64,000 nt of DNA from positions 1 through 64,000 of the forward strand of contig NZ_BDJL01000038.1 of NCBI RefSeq assembly GCF_001950325.1. The letters run 5' to 3'. Shown in pieces: positions 18,632 to 28,027 of this stretch. Below the pieces are notes generated by a model. The model was not told the origin of the DNA. It was given only the letters and a program-made list of their open reading frames with translations, and did no database searches. How positions within the stretch are numbered: position 1 is the stretch's first letter; each line of letters opens with the position of its first letter. This DNA is from Carboxydothermus islandicus (GTDB lineage Bacteria > Bacillota > Z-2901 > Carboxydothermales > Carboxydothermaceae). The position numbers and the translations under genes are program-made.

Positions 18632-20539
18632 CTAATCCCTCCTTGCTAAAACCCTCTTATCTCCAAGCCGCCGGGTAATTTTTAGCTGATCCAGGGTTTC
18701 TAACAACGGTAAAGCATATTTACGGGAAATACCAAGAAGCTCACGAACATCGGCAATTACTATTTCCCCTTTTTCCTTTAAAAGCTTCGTAATCCTGACC
18801 ATCGCTTCTTCAAAATGCTGGCGGTCTAAATATATTTCTTCGTCAATCTTTATTAATTCCCCTTGCTCCACCAGATAATTTATTAACTCTACCGCCAAAT
18901 CTTCTTTAATACTAAAATTGGGCAAAATAACTTTTAGATTTTCCGGTGTTAGAGCAGCTTGTTTAAAGTAGTTTATAATTCTTTCCTTTGCTTTTTCCAG
19001 TTCCGCAGTAAATTCCGGGAAGTGGTCAGGTAAGGCTACTTTATTTCCACTTACTTTTAGTTCTTTTCTCTCTTCCGCAATTTCCAGAAAAGCTGAAAAC
19101 TCTCGCGGAGTAAAATCATTAAAAAGTTTACTTTTTAACTCATCTTTAGGGATTCCTATTCGTAACGGGTATTGCCGGTGGTATGCCTGTAAAAACTCTT
19201 TTGTTTTGGTTAAGATCTTAGCATAATTTTCTGCCGCATAATAAAGTTTTTCTCTTGATTGGTAAATTTTGTTGCCTGCGAGTAATCTGTTTATACTTTC
19301 CTCTACCGTCGGTGCAGGCAAGGTGGTTTTCTGTTCAATAACTTTTTGTTCCATGGGTTTTGGATTATGCAAAAGAACGTTTAAAACTAACTCCGCAGGT
19401 TCTCCTTTTTCTTTAATTTTTAAATTTTCAATTACTTCCGCCCGAAAACGCTTGTATTTTCTTGCAGGATAAGGATCTAACACCTGTCCACCACCAATAG
19501 TCACCATAGGCGAATAGGAACGAATGATAAACCGATCAGAGCGGTCGGCTACTACCGAATCCTCTAACATTATTTGCGCATAAGCTTCCCCACCCGGCTC
19601 TAACTCTTCCCGGTCTAAAAGCAGCACCCTTCCCAGCCGCTCCGCCGTTCCCAGATAAAAACGTATCTGCTGCCGGTGGTGAACGGGCTTTTCTTGCGAA
19701 GCAAGAACCGTAAATTTAACGTCAAGCAACCGGGTGGGCTTTAAAACGCCAAGAGTTACAACCCAATCGCCCCGTTCAAGATCTTTAACCTCTACATCCG
19801 CTAAATTAATCGCTACCCTCTGGCCGGCAATAGCTCTCTCCACTTTTTGCCCGTGAACCTGCAGGTTTCTAATCTTTTTGGTTAGCCCCCGGGGAAGAAT
19901 TTCTACCGTTTCTCCTACCGTAAGTTCCCCAGACCAGAGGGTACCGGTAACGACCGTCCCAAACCCGGCAATGGTAAAAACCCGGTCAATGGGCAGGCGG
20001 GCATAATGGGACCGGGATTTTTCCTCCACTTCTTCCGCAACCCGATCAATCTCCGCAAGTAAAGTTGTAATCCCTTCCCCGGTAATTGATGATACGGGGA
20101 TAATAGGAGCATTTTCGAGAAAACTTCCTTTGACAAATTCTTTGATATCCTCAACTACAAGATTTAACCAGTCTTCATCCACTAAATCTTTCTTCGTTAC
20201 CACAACGATTCCTTTTTTTATCCGTAAGAGCTTTAAAATATCCATATGCTCCCGGGTCTGGGGCATAATGCCCTCATCGGCTGCAATAACTAAAAGCACC
20301 AGGTCAAACCCCATAACCCCGGCCAGCATATTTTTAATAAACCGCTCATGCCCGGGAACATCAACGATCCCGGCTTTCTTCCCCGAAGGAAGGGTCAGGT
20401 GAGCAAAACCAAGTTCGATGGAAATTCCCCGTTTTTTCTCTTCCTTTAAGCGGTCGGTATCTATTCCCGTAAGCTTTTTTATTAATTCTGTTTTTCCGTG
20501 GTCTACATGCCCTGCGGTTCCAATGATAAAGTATTTCAT
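18632..20539 (-). CDS. selB: Selenocysteine-specific translation elongation factor
   Basis: SelB delivers selenocysteyl-tRNA to UGA codons marked by a SECIS hairpin. The EF-Tu-like GTPase domain is clear (GTAGHVDHGKTELIKKLTG; DVPGHERFIKNMLAG; TKKDLVD). Domains II and III follow (GFGTVVTGTLWSG), then the C-terminal winged-helix repeats from about residue 380 that bind the SECIS element. The 635-residue size is right. It overlaps the selA stop by four bases. Confidence 0.97.
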   Translation of the reverse strand: MKYFIIGTAGHVDHGKTELIKKLTGIDTDRLKEEKKRGISIELGFAHLTLPSGKKAGIVDVPGHERFIKNMLAGVMGFDLVLLVIAADEGIMPQTREHMDILKLLRIKKGIVVVTKKDLVDEDWLNLVVEDIKEFVKGSFLENAPIIPVSSITGEGITTLLAEIDRVAEEVEEKSRSHYARLPIDRVFTIAGFGTVVTGTLWSGELTVGETVEILPRGLTKKIRNLQVHGQKVERAIAGQRVAINLADVEVKDLERGDWVVTLGVLKPTRLLDVKFTVLASQEKPVHHRQQIRFYLGTAERLGRVLLLDREELEPGGEAYAQIMLEDSVVADRSDRFIIRSYSPMVTIGGGQVLDPYPARKYKRFRAEVIENLKIKEKGEPAELVLNVLLHNPKPMEQKVIEQKTTLPAPTVEESINRLLAGNKIYQSREKLYYAAENYAKILTKTKEFLQAYHRQYPLRIGIPKDELKSKLFNDFTPREFSAFLEIAEERKELKVSGNKVALPDHFPEFTAELEKAKERIINYFKQAALTPENLKVILPNFSIKEDLAVELINYLVEQGELIKIDEEIYLDRQHFEEAMVRITKLLKEKGEIVIADVRELLGISRKYALPLLETLDQLKITRRLGDKRVLARRD

Positions 20540-21936
20540 TTCCGGTCACCCACCAGATGCTTTTCCAGTAATTTTTGGCAGTAATCTATTTCTTCCTCCT
20601 GAACCGTTCTTAAATCGATGATAAACTTATCATCCTCAATCCTTCCCAAAAGGGCAGGATTTTCTTCCCGGACAGCTTTTGCTAATTTTTCCACCGAAAG
20701 GTGATGGGGGTTAATTTTTATCACGTAAGAAGATAGATAGGTTCCGGGAAAAGCCCCCCCACCTACTTCCGATTTACCTTTATCCAGGGATATTTCCGCA
20801 GGTAATTTGGCCCTTATAAGTTTACGATAAAGCTTTTGCGCCCGCTTTTTTATTTTTTCGGGCGGTTCGGTTAACATCCGTAAAACCGGTATTTTGGTCA
20901 GAAAATCTCTTTCAAAGTAAAGCATTAAGGTTGCCTGCAAAGCTGCTACGGTCATTTTATCAATCCTAATAGCCCGGGTAAGAGGATGTTTTTTCATTCT
21001 GGAAATAAACTCTTTCTTGCCCGCAATAATCCCCGCTTGCGGACCACCTAAAAGTTTATCTCCGGAAAAGGTAACTACATCCACCCCCGCCGCCAGAACT
21101 TCCTGCACCGTTGGTTCGTTCGGTAATCCGTAAGGGGTTAGATCCACCAAACTGCCGCTTCCCAGGTCCCACATTACCGGAATTCCCTTATCTCTTCCGA
21201 GCTGCACCAAATCGGCAATTTCCACCGACTGAGTAAAGCCAATAATTCTGTAATTGCTGGTATGTACCCCGAGTAAAAGGCCGGTATTATCATTAATAGC
21301 CGCTCGATAATCGTCAAGCCGGGTTTTATTGGTGGTACCAACTTCTTTTAAAATGGCCCCGCTTCTTTCCATTATCTCGGGAATCCTGAAAGCTCCGCCT
21401 ATTTCCACCAGTTGGCCCCGGGAAACTATCACTTCTTTCCCAGAAGCCATACTGCTTAAAGCTAATATTACCGCCGAAGCATTATTGTTCACCACCAGTG
21501 CATCTTCAGCACCGGTTAACTCGCAGAGATATTCCACCACGTGGTCGTAACGGGAACCTCTTTTCCCGGTTTTTAAATCCAGCTCCAAGTTGCCGTAACT
21601 GCCCGAGACCTTTCGTAAAGCTTCTACCGCCTCCGGGGCCAGAAGAGCCCGACCCAGGTTGGTATGTAAAACCACCCCGGTACCGTTAACTACCCTCCGG
21701 TAGGGAGGCAGAAAAAAGCTTTCAATCTTTCTTTGAGCTAAGTTAACAACCTCCTGAAATTCCAGCGGCTTTTGCCGCTGGCCAGAGACAATCTCGCTTC
21801 GGAGTTCATCCAAGACCTCCCGCACTTTCCGGGTAATAATCTCCCGCTGATAACGGTTTAAATGGTCCTGAAGTTCCGGTGCTTTTAAAATCTCATCCAC
21901 CTTGGGAATGGAGCGCAGTAATTTTTCCAAGGCCAT
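20536..21936 (-). CDS. selA: L-seryl-tRNA(Sec) selenium transferase
   Basis: SelA converts seryl-tRNA(Sec) to selenocysteyl-tRNA with selenophosphate and PLP. The protein shows VVNGTGVVLHTNLGRALL, LVVNNNASAVILAL and the PLP-lysine segment TFSGDKLLGGPQAGIIAGKK. I chose the ATG at 21936, seven bases after AGGAG (466 residues); an ATG five codons upstream overlaps the mqnC stop. Together with selB it implies that this organism makes selenoproteins; selC and selD are not in this window. Confidence 0.97.
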   Translation of the reverse strand: MALEKLLRSIPKVDEILKAPELQDHLNRYQREIITRKVREVLDELRSEIVSGQRQKPLEFQEVVNLAQRKIESFFLPPYRRVVNGTGVVLHTNLGRALLAPEAVEALRKVSGSYGNLELDLKTGKRGSRYDHVVEYLCELTGAEDALVVNNNASAVILALSSMASGKEVIVSRGQLVEIGGAFRIPEIMERSGAILKEVGTTNKTRLDDYRAAINDNTGLLLGVHTSNYRIIGFTQSVEIADLVQLGRDKGIPVMWDLGSGSLVDLTPYGLPNEPTVQEVLAAGVDVVTFSGDKLLGGPQAGIIAGKKEFISRMKKHPLTRAIRIDKMTVAALQATLMLYFERDFLTKIPVLRMLTEPPEKIKKRAQKLYRKLIRAKLPAEISLDKGKSEVGGGAFPGTYLSSYVIKINPHHLSVEKLAKAVREENPALLGRIEDDKFIIDLRTVQEEEIDYCQKLLEKHLVGDRK

Positions 21937-21940
21937 CGGC

Positions 21941-23017
21941 TCACTCCTCATAAACTTCCAAAATTTCGTAATGGGTGTTGCGCTTGGCCGGAATAAATCC
22001 GGCTTCCCGGATTGTCTTGATTATTTCGTTCATCGGTATGCGATAAGTAACTCCTGCCGCCCGGACCACATTTTCCTCAAGCATAGTTGAGCCAAAATCA
22101 TTAGTCCCAAAATATAACGCTAATTGAGCTATTTTAGCCCCTTGAGTGACCCAGGAAGCTTGAATGTTGGGAAAATTATCAAGATAAATCCGGGAAATTG
22201 CCACCGTCTTTAAGTAATCCATCCCACCAGCGGGTAAGAGATGGGCCAAAGCTGTATTGGCCGGCTGAAACGACCAGGGTATAAAAGCTGTAAAGCCGCG
22301 GGTTTTATCCTGTAATTGGCGCAAATTTTCCAGGTGAATAATCCGGTCTTCGTAATTTTCCACATGCCCGAACATCATCGTTGCCGTAGTCTTCATCCCC
22401 AGGCTATGAGCCGTTTCCATTACTTCCAGCCACTCCGCCGCGGAAATTTTATTGGGACTAATTTCCTTCCGCACCCGGTCGGATAATATTTCCGCTCCAC
22501 CTCCGGGTAACGATTGAAGTCCACTTTCTTTTAATTCCTTTAAAACCTCTACTACGCTTAAGCCCTCTTTTTTAGCCAGGTACACAATTTCCGGCGGGGA
22601 GAGGGAATGGATTTGTATCGATGGAAATCTTTTCTTTATCCGGGAAAACAAGTTTTTAAAGTACTCCAGCCCTAAATCGGGATGGGTACCTCCCTGCATT
22701 AAGAGTTGGGTACCCCCTAAGTTAACCAGCTCTTCAATTTTGGCAAAGATTTCTTCTAAACTTAGAACGTAACCCTCCGGATGACCGGGAGGACGATAAA
22801 AAGCACAAAACTTGCAGGCCGTCGAGCAGATATTGGTATAATTTACATTACGGTCAACCACAAATGTAACGATATTTTCGGGATGCAGACGACGGCGGAC
22901 AAGGTTGGCAAGTCGCCCTAAGTTGTATAAATCTCCCTGTTCAAACAATAAAACTCCTTCACTAAAACTTATCCTTTCCCCCGCTTCTATTTTGGCGTAA
23001 ACTTTTTTTACATCCAA
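21941..23017 (-). CDS. mqnC: Cyclic dehypoxanthine futalosine synthase (radical SAM)
   Basis: MqnC closes the ring of dehypoxanthine futalosine in the futalosine route to menaquinone. The radical SAM cysteines are in CSTACKFCAFYR, followed by LMQGGTHPDLGLEYF and LPGGGAEILSDRVR, blocks shared with MqnE. The combination CAFYR and HPEGYVLS fits MqnC better than MqnE. I chose the TTG at 23017, seven bases after GGAGGG (358 residues), over an ATG at 23032 that lies inside the ribosome site region. Confidence 0.9.
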   Translation of the reverse strand: MDVKKVYAKIEAGERISFSEGVLLFEQGDLYNLGRLANLVRRRLHPENIVTFVVDRNVNYTNICSTACKFCAFYRPPGHPEGYVLSLEEIFAKIEELVNLGGTQLLMQGGTHPDLGLEYFKNLFSRIKKRFPSIQIHSLSPPEIVYLAKKEGLSVVEVLKELKESGLQSLPGGGAEILSDRVRKEISPNKISAAEWLEVMETAHSLGMKTTATMMFGHVENYEDRIIHLENLRQLQDKTRGFTAFIPWSFQPANTALAHLLPAGGMDYLKTVAISRIYLDNFPNIQASWVTQGAKIAQLALYFGTNDFGSTMLEENVVRAAGVTYRIPMNEIIKTIREAGFIPAKRNTHYEILEVYEE

Positions 23018-23853
23018 TCGTCTTCCCTCCATACCTTTACCGAAACCCCTGCCGGCGCTTCGCCTATCTTAGAAGCCAGGCGGTAAAACTCCAAAAGACC
23101 CGCAAACTCCCTCTCGGAGAGTTCATGGGAAATAATTTTTAAATACCCGTCAATTTCCTCAGGAGTAAATGGATATTTTCTACTGCCAAATTCAACCATT
23201 TCCTGCCAGTGAGCATATGAGTAATTTTTAGCCTGAAAAAACAGTTCGCTTAACTTTTTAATTTTTAAAGGCTCTTTCTGGCAGGTCTCCCGGTGGACCG
23301 CCCATACCGCATAAACCATAGGTAACCCGGTAAGTTTTTTAAAAGCTTCGCCCAGGTCCAAAACCTCCAAATTTTGGGGTAAATGATAATACCCCGTTAA
23401 AGCTTTATCACCAATTAAAAGGACTCCGTCCAAATCGGTCTTGCGGAAAAATTCAATGTCCAAATCCATGGGTATATATTGGGGTTGGGCCCCGAAAAGT
23501 TCTTTTAAGATTATTTTTAATAATACCACCGATGTTGCCGACTCCCTGGTTACACCAACTTTTTTTATGTCCTGAATTCTTCCGGAAAATTCTTTTCGGT
23601 AAAAAAACATCACGCTCAGTACCGGACCATCGGCGGCAATGGAAAGATCAGGTAAGATTAAAAGTTCTTGATAGTTTCTGGCGTATTCAATGGAGGAAAG
23701 GGGAGTTACGTCTAACCGGTGTTTTAAAAAAAGTTGATTTAACTCGGCCGGGGGACCTGAAAAAAGTTCAACCTCCGCAAAACCATTTTTCTCAAAAGGA
23801 TAATATAAGGGTAAGCAGTTTAAGTAGCTTACCCGTCCAAGCCGTAATTTCAT
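23008..23853 (-). CDS. mqnA: Chorismate dehydratase
   Basis: MqnA makes 3-enolpyruvoyl-benzoate from chorismate, the entry to the futalosine pathway. The start MKLRLGRVSYLNCLPLYYP and the following LDVTPLSSIEYARN are characteristic, and the fold is like a periplasmic binding protein. Its 281 residues fit the family. Its ATG overlaps the mqnE stop by one base and its end overlaps mqnC. Confidence 0.92.
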   Translation of the reverse strand: MKLRLGRVSYLNCLPLYYPFEKNGFAEVELFSGPPAELNQLFLKHRLDVTPLSSIEYARNYQELLILPDLSIAADGPVLSVMFFYRKEFSGRIQDIKKVGVTRESATSVVLLKIILKELFGAQPQYIPMDLDIEFFRKTDLDGVLLIGDKALTGYYHLPQNLEVLDLGEAFKKLTGLPMVYAVWAVHRETCQKEPLKIKKLSELFFQAKNYSYAHWQEMVEFGSRKYPFTPEEIDGYLKIISHELSEREFAGLLEFYRLASKIGEAPAGVSVKVWREDDWM

Positions 23854-24953
23854 TAAAAATCCTCCCGTACCACATTGTAAAGGGTATCTCTTTCTACCGG
23901 TTGTCTTCCTGCTTCCCGTATAAGGTGCAGAATTTCCTTTTTGGTCATAGCTTGAGAGGTGGTAGCTCCGGCAGCATGGGTAATCCGTTCTTCTACCACC
24001 GTGCCATCAATATCATCCACCCCAAAGGAAAGGGAAATTTGAGCAAGCTTTGGTCCCACCATGATCCAGAAAGCTTTAATGTGGTCAAAATTATCGAGCA
24101 TTAAGCGGCTGATAGCCAGCATTTTTAAATCTTCAACTCCGGTAGTTAAGGTTTTAACTTCACCCTCTAACCCGGTGTTTTTAGGATGAAACGCTAAAGG
24201 AATAAACGACATAAAACCGCCGGTTTCATCCTGAAGTTCCCGCAACATAATTAAATGATTTAATCTTTCTTCAATGGTTTCAACATGTCCGTAAAGCATG
24301 GTGGCATTACTTCTAAGCCCAAGCTTATGGGCGGTTCTCATGACTTCCAGCCAGCGTTCGCCGGAAATTTTTTTCTCGCAAATTCTCTTTCTAACCCTCT
24401 CGGAAAAAACTTCCGCACCTCCGCCGGGCAACGAGCCCAGGCCGGCATCTTTTAAAATTGTCAGCACTTCCTCCAAAGACTTTCCGGAAATACGAGAAAA
24501 GTAGTCAATTTCCACCGCCGTAAAAGCCTGAATATGCACTCCGGGTAAAGCTCTCGAAACTCTCTTTACCATCTCCACGTAAAAATCAAAAGGCAAATCG
24601 GGATGAAGACCACCTACAATGTGAATTTCACTTATCCCATCATCTTTAGACTCTAAAGCCCGCGCTTCAATTTCGTCAAGGCTCATCTGGTATGCTTCCG
24701 GAGAGTCCTTGTCCACCCCAAAGGCACAAAGTTTACAACGATTCACACAGATATTGGTGGGATTAATATGGCGGTTTACAATAAAATAAGCTTTATTGCC
24801 ATTTTTTCTTTCCCGGACAATATTGGCAAGATAACCAATCCCTATAAGGTCGGAGGAGTTAAAAAGGGTTAGCCCGTCTGCAAAGGAAAGACGTTCACCC
24901 TTCTCCACTTTATCGTAAATTTTTTCTAAATTTTTATCGGTAAAAGCAAACAT
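23853..24953 (-). CDS. mqnE: Aminofutalosine synthase (radical SAM)
   Basis: MqnE joins enolpyruvoyl-benzoate with S-adenosylmethionine to form aminofutalosine. The radical SAM motif is CVNRCKLCAFG, then EIHIVGGLHPDLPFDFY and LPGGGAEVFSERVR. The CAFG and IVGGLHPDLP variants separate it from the neighbouring MqnC, with which it shares the overall fold. It has 366 residues. Confidence 0.92.
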   Translation of the reverse strand: MFAFTDKNLEKIYDKVEKGERLSFADGLTLFNSSDLIGIGYLANIVRERKNGNKAYFIVNRHINPTNICVNRCKLCAFGVDKDSPEAYQMSLDEIEARALESKDDGISEIHIVGGLHPDLPFDFYVEMVKRVSRALPGVHIQAFTAVEIDYFSRISGKSLEEVLTILKDAGLGSLPGGGAEVFSERVRKRICEKKISGERWLEVMRTAHKLGLRSNATMLYGHVETIEERLNHLIMLRELQDETGGFMSFIPLAFHPKNTGLEGEVKTLTTGVEDLKMLAISRLMLDNFDHIKAFWIMVGPKLAQISLSFGVDDIDGTVVEERITHAAGATTSQAMTKKEILHLIREAGRQPVERDTLYNVVREDF

Positions 24954-24968
24954 CCTTCCACTCCCTTA

Positions 24969-25829
24969 TTAAATTAGTAAATCAATAACGGTAACACCGA
25001 ACATTAAGACGCTGATAATCATATTTACATTGTTAAAAGCCGTATTAACCCTTGACAAATCGGTAGGCTTGACCAGCCAGTGCTCGTATAACAAAAGAGC
25101 TGCAGTGGCAATAACACCAAAATAATAAAAAAACCCAAGGCCAAAACCAATGCCGGCCAGTAAAAAGAAGATGATAGTTAGAAAGTGAAATCCACGGGCA
25201 ATCTTTAGAGCCTTTTCTATCCCAAAACGGCTGGGTATGGAGTATAACCCCTGCTGCCGGTCAAACTCCGCATCCTGAAGAGCGTAGATAATATCAAAAC
25301 CTGCCACCCAAAATAACACCCCGGCAGCCAAAAAGTAAGCCGGGCGCGGAATAGCCCCTTCAATCCCGACAAAGCTTCCGAGAGGAGCAAAGGATAAGGC
25401 CAGGCCTAAAACAAGGTGGCATGCCCAGGTAAATCTTTTAGTATAAGAATAAATTACCAGGACAAATAAGGCAAGGGGAAGAAGCTTTAAAGCTAACGGC
25501 TTTAAATTGGCCGCCGCCCAAAAAAAGAGCAATAACGAAAGTACCGTGTAAATATATACTTCCGACACTTTTATAAGCCCCCGGGGCAAGGCCCTGTTCC
25601 GGGTTCGGGGGTTTAAAGCATCTATATGCCGGTCAATCAACCGGTTTAAACTCATGGCGGCAGTCCGGGCGCCCACCATAGCTAAAGTAATGAAAATAAA
25701 ATCCCTAAAACTCGGTACACCACCGGAAGCCAAAAATGCCCCTAAATAAGCATAAGGTAAAGCAAACAGCGTATGTTCAAATCTGATCATTTCAAGAAAG
25801 ATCTTAATTTTAGTCAAGGCCGAGGTCAC
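24969..25829 (-). CDS. UbiA-family prenyltransferase of menaquinone synthesis (MqnP-like)
   Basis: This 286-residue integral membrane protein has about eight helices. The two aspartate-rich motifs of the family are present: NRLIDRHIDALNPRTRNRA and DIIYALQDAEFDRQQGLYS. In this operon it should attach the polyprenyl chain to the 1,4-dihydroxy-6-naphthoate-derived ring (MqnP role). The GTG start at 25829 overlaps the decarboxylase gene by twenty bases; a TTG at 25817 is an alternative. Confidence 0.88.
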   Translation of the reverse strand: MTSALTKIKIFLEMIRFEHTLFALPYAYLGAFLASGGVPSFRDFIFITLAMVGARTAAMSLNRLIDRHIDALNPRTRNRALPRGLIKVSEVYIYTVLSLLLFFWAAANLKPLALKLLPLALFVLVIYSYTKRFTWACHLVLGLALSFAPLGSFVGIEGAIPRPAYFLAAGVLFWVAGFDIIYALQDAEFDRQQGLYSIPSRFGIEKALKIARGFHFLTIIFFLLAGIGFGLGFFYYFGVIATAALLLYEHWLVKPTDLSRVNTAFNNVNMIISVLMFGVTVIDLLI

Positions 25830-27258
25830 TCCACTTCCGGTCCACTAAAGCCTTAATCTCCGGATCCATTTCGATATCATCAGGCCAGGGTCGGGGGTGA
25901 CCTTCGGAAGGCCACTTTTTGGTAGCATCAATGCCAAGCTTTGAACCGTAATTGGGCAGAGGAGATGCGTGGTCTAAAATATCAAGGGGTCCTTCAACAA
26001 TCATTAAGTCCCGTTTCGCATCAATATTGTTAAACACTTTCCACATTACTTCCGAAAGGTTTTGGACGTTGACATGTTCATCCACCACGATGATCATTTT
26101 GGTAAACATCATCTGCCCCAGCCCCCACAAAGCATGCATCACTTTGCGGGCATGACCGGGATAACGTTTTCTAATCGAGACAATTGCGCAATTATGGAAG
26201 ACCCCTTCCAGGGGAAGGTTAATATCAACAATTTCCGGCAGCAGCAGCTTTAAAAAGGGCAAAAAGATTCGTTCGGTGGCTTTCGCCATATAGCAATCTT
26301 CCATCGGCGGTTTACCCACAATTGTTGCCGGGTAAATGGGATTTTTTCTATGAGTAATGGCTGTAACATGAAATACCGGATAATAATCGGTTAAGCTGTA
26401 ATAACCGGTATGGTCCCCGAAAGGTCCTTCTAAGCGCAGTTCATCGGGATCAACGTAACCTTCAATAACAATTTCGGCATGGGCCGGAACTTCCAAATCT
26501 ACCGTCTCCGCTTTAACCAATTCCACCGGTTCTTTTCTGATAAAACCGGCAAAAAGAAATTCATCAATTGACGGTGGCAGCGGAGCGGTCGCCGCATAAA
26601 TGGTTGCCGGATCTCCGCCCAAAGCTACCGCAACTTCTAAAGGCTTACCCAGGCGCTTGGCCTTCTGGTAAAAGTGCGCCGCATCTTTATGCATATGCCA
26701 GTGCATCCCGGTTGTCCTGCCGTCATAAATTTGCATCCGGTACATGCCCACATTTCTTCTTCCGGTTTCCGGGTCTTTGGTAATGACTAACGGTAATGTT
26801 ATAAACCTTCCCCCATCCTGCGGCCAGCATTTTAATATTGGAAATTTATTTAAATCGGGGTTATCCTTGATAATTACTTCCTTTACCGGACCATTTTTAA
26901 CAATTTTAGGCGCAAAATTTGACAACCTGGCAAGCTTCGGTAACATTTTCAGCTTTTCAAACATGGTAACCGGAATATCGTCGGGATTTAAAAGGCTTAA
27001 AAACTCTTCCCCGATATCATCAAAACGTTCAACTCCAAGAGCTAATTTCATTCTTTCATAGGAGCCAAACGCATTCATCAATACCGGGATGTCATAACCC
27101 GAAACGTTTTCAAATAAAAGAGCCGGCCCATAGGCTTTTGACACCCGGTCGGTAATTTCGGTTATCTCCAATTCCGGTGACACCGGAACTTTGATTCTTT
27201 TAAGCTCACCCCGCTTTTCAAGTTCTGCTATGAATTCTCGCAAGTCCCGAAACGCCAT
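25810..27258 (-). CDS. UbiD-family decarboxylase of menaquinone synthesis
   Basis: UbiD-type enzymes remove the ring carboxyl with prenylated FMN. The protein shows ALLFENVSGYDIPVLMNAFG, MYRMQIYDGRTTGMHWHMHK, EGPFGDHTGYYS and ERIFLPFLKLLLPEIVDINLP, all family segments. I use the ATG at 27258 nine bases after GGAGGT (482 residues). Its place between ubiE/menG and the prenyltransferase points to naphthoate decarboxylation (MqnL role). Confidence 0.88.
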   Translation of the reverse strand: MAFRDLREFIAELEKRGELKRIKVPVSPELEITEITDRVSKAYGPALLFENVSGYDIPVLMNAFGSYERMKLALGVERFDDIGEEFLSLLNPDDIPVTMFEKLKMLPKLARLSNFAPKIVKNGPVKEVIIKDNPDLNKFPILKCWPQDGGRFITLPLVITKDPETGRRNVGMYRMQIYDGRTTGMHWHMHKDAAHFYQKAKRLGKPLEVAVALGGDPATIYAATAPLPPSIDEFLFAGFIRKEPVELVKAETVDLEVPAHAEIVIEGYVDPDELRLEGPFGDHTGYYSLTDYYPVFHVTAITHRKNPIYPATIVGKPPMEDCYMAKATERIFLPFLKLLLPEIVDINLPLEGVFHNCAIVSIRKRYPGHARKVMHALWGLGQMMFTKMIIVVDEHVNVQNLSEVMWKVFNNIDAKRDLMIVEGPLDILDHASPLPNYGSKLGIDATKKWPSEGHPRPWPDDIEMDPEIKALVDRKWSDLGLD

Positions 27259-27285
27259 CAATTTCTACCTCCAATCTTTAATTTT

Positions 27286-28008
27286 CTAATACGGCTTAGT
27301 GCCAACATGTACCGCCACTATTCCGCCGGTAAGCTCGTAGCATTTTACATCCACCAAACCTAAATCCTCAAACATTTTTTTGATAACCTGCTGGTGGGGA
27401 AAATTTTTTACCGAGTTGGGCAGGTAAGAATAAGGACCTTCCACCCCTACCCCCAATTTCCCCAATAGCGGCACCAATTTTTCAAAGTAAAACCAGTACA
27501 GTTGTTTAAACACGGGAAAAGTCGGATGGGCAAGTTCTAAATTCACTACCCTGCCTCCGGGTTTTACTACCCTTTTCATTTCCAATATTGTTTTTTCAAT
27601 ATCCGGTACATTTCTTAAAGCAAAACCAATAGTCGCCACATCAAAGCTGTTGTCCGGAAAAGGTAAAGCTAAGGCATTACCGTGAACTAACTTAATTATT
27701 TTTTCCATGGAATACCTGGCAATATTTTTCCTGGCAACTTCAAGCATATTTTCGTTAAAATCAAGTCCTACGACTTCTCCTGTCGGGCCTACCACCCGGG
27801 CCTGTTCAATAGCAAACATTCCCGTGCCGCAGGCCACATCTAAACCCCTTCCCCCTGCGGATAAGCCCGATACCTTAACCGCAAACCGTCGCCAGGCTTT
27901 GTCCCGGTTAAAACTTAAAACCGTATTTAATAAATCATAACGATGAGCAATTGCCGAAAAAATATTATAAACAAGCTCTTCTTTTGAAGTTTGGCGGGAA
28001 TTGTTCAA
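27286..28008 (-). CDS. menG: Demethylmenaquinone methyltransferase (UbiE/MenG)
   Basis: This SAM-dependent enzyme performs the last step of menaquinone formation. The 240-residue protein carries GLDVACGTGMFAIEQARVVG, VVGLDFNENMLEVAR, the UbiE signature IGFALRNVPDIEKTILEMKR and the second signature around NLELAHPTFPVFKQLYWFYF. It starts with TTG after GGAAGGGG. It follows the prenyl-synthase-like gene by about twenty bases. Confidence 0.93.
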   Translation of the reverse strand: MNNSRQTSKEELVYNIFSAIAHRYDLLNTVLSFNRDKAWRRFAVKVSGLSAGGRGLDVACGTGMFAIEQARVVGPTGEVVGLDFNENMLEVARKNIARYSMEKIIKLVHGNALALPFPDNSFDVATIGFALRNVPDIEKTILEMKRVVKPGGRVVNLELAHPTFPVFKQLYWFYFEKLVPLLGKLGVGVEGPYSYLPNSVKNFPHQQVIKKMFEDLGLVDVKCYELTGGIVAVHVGTKPY

Positions 28009-28027
28009 AATTTATTACCCCTTCCTT

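Noticed and set aside
23532-24104. A 190-codon plus-strand frame
   Set aside because: It is antisense to mqnA and mqnE, which are certain; the frame has no family pattern.
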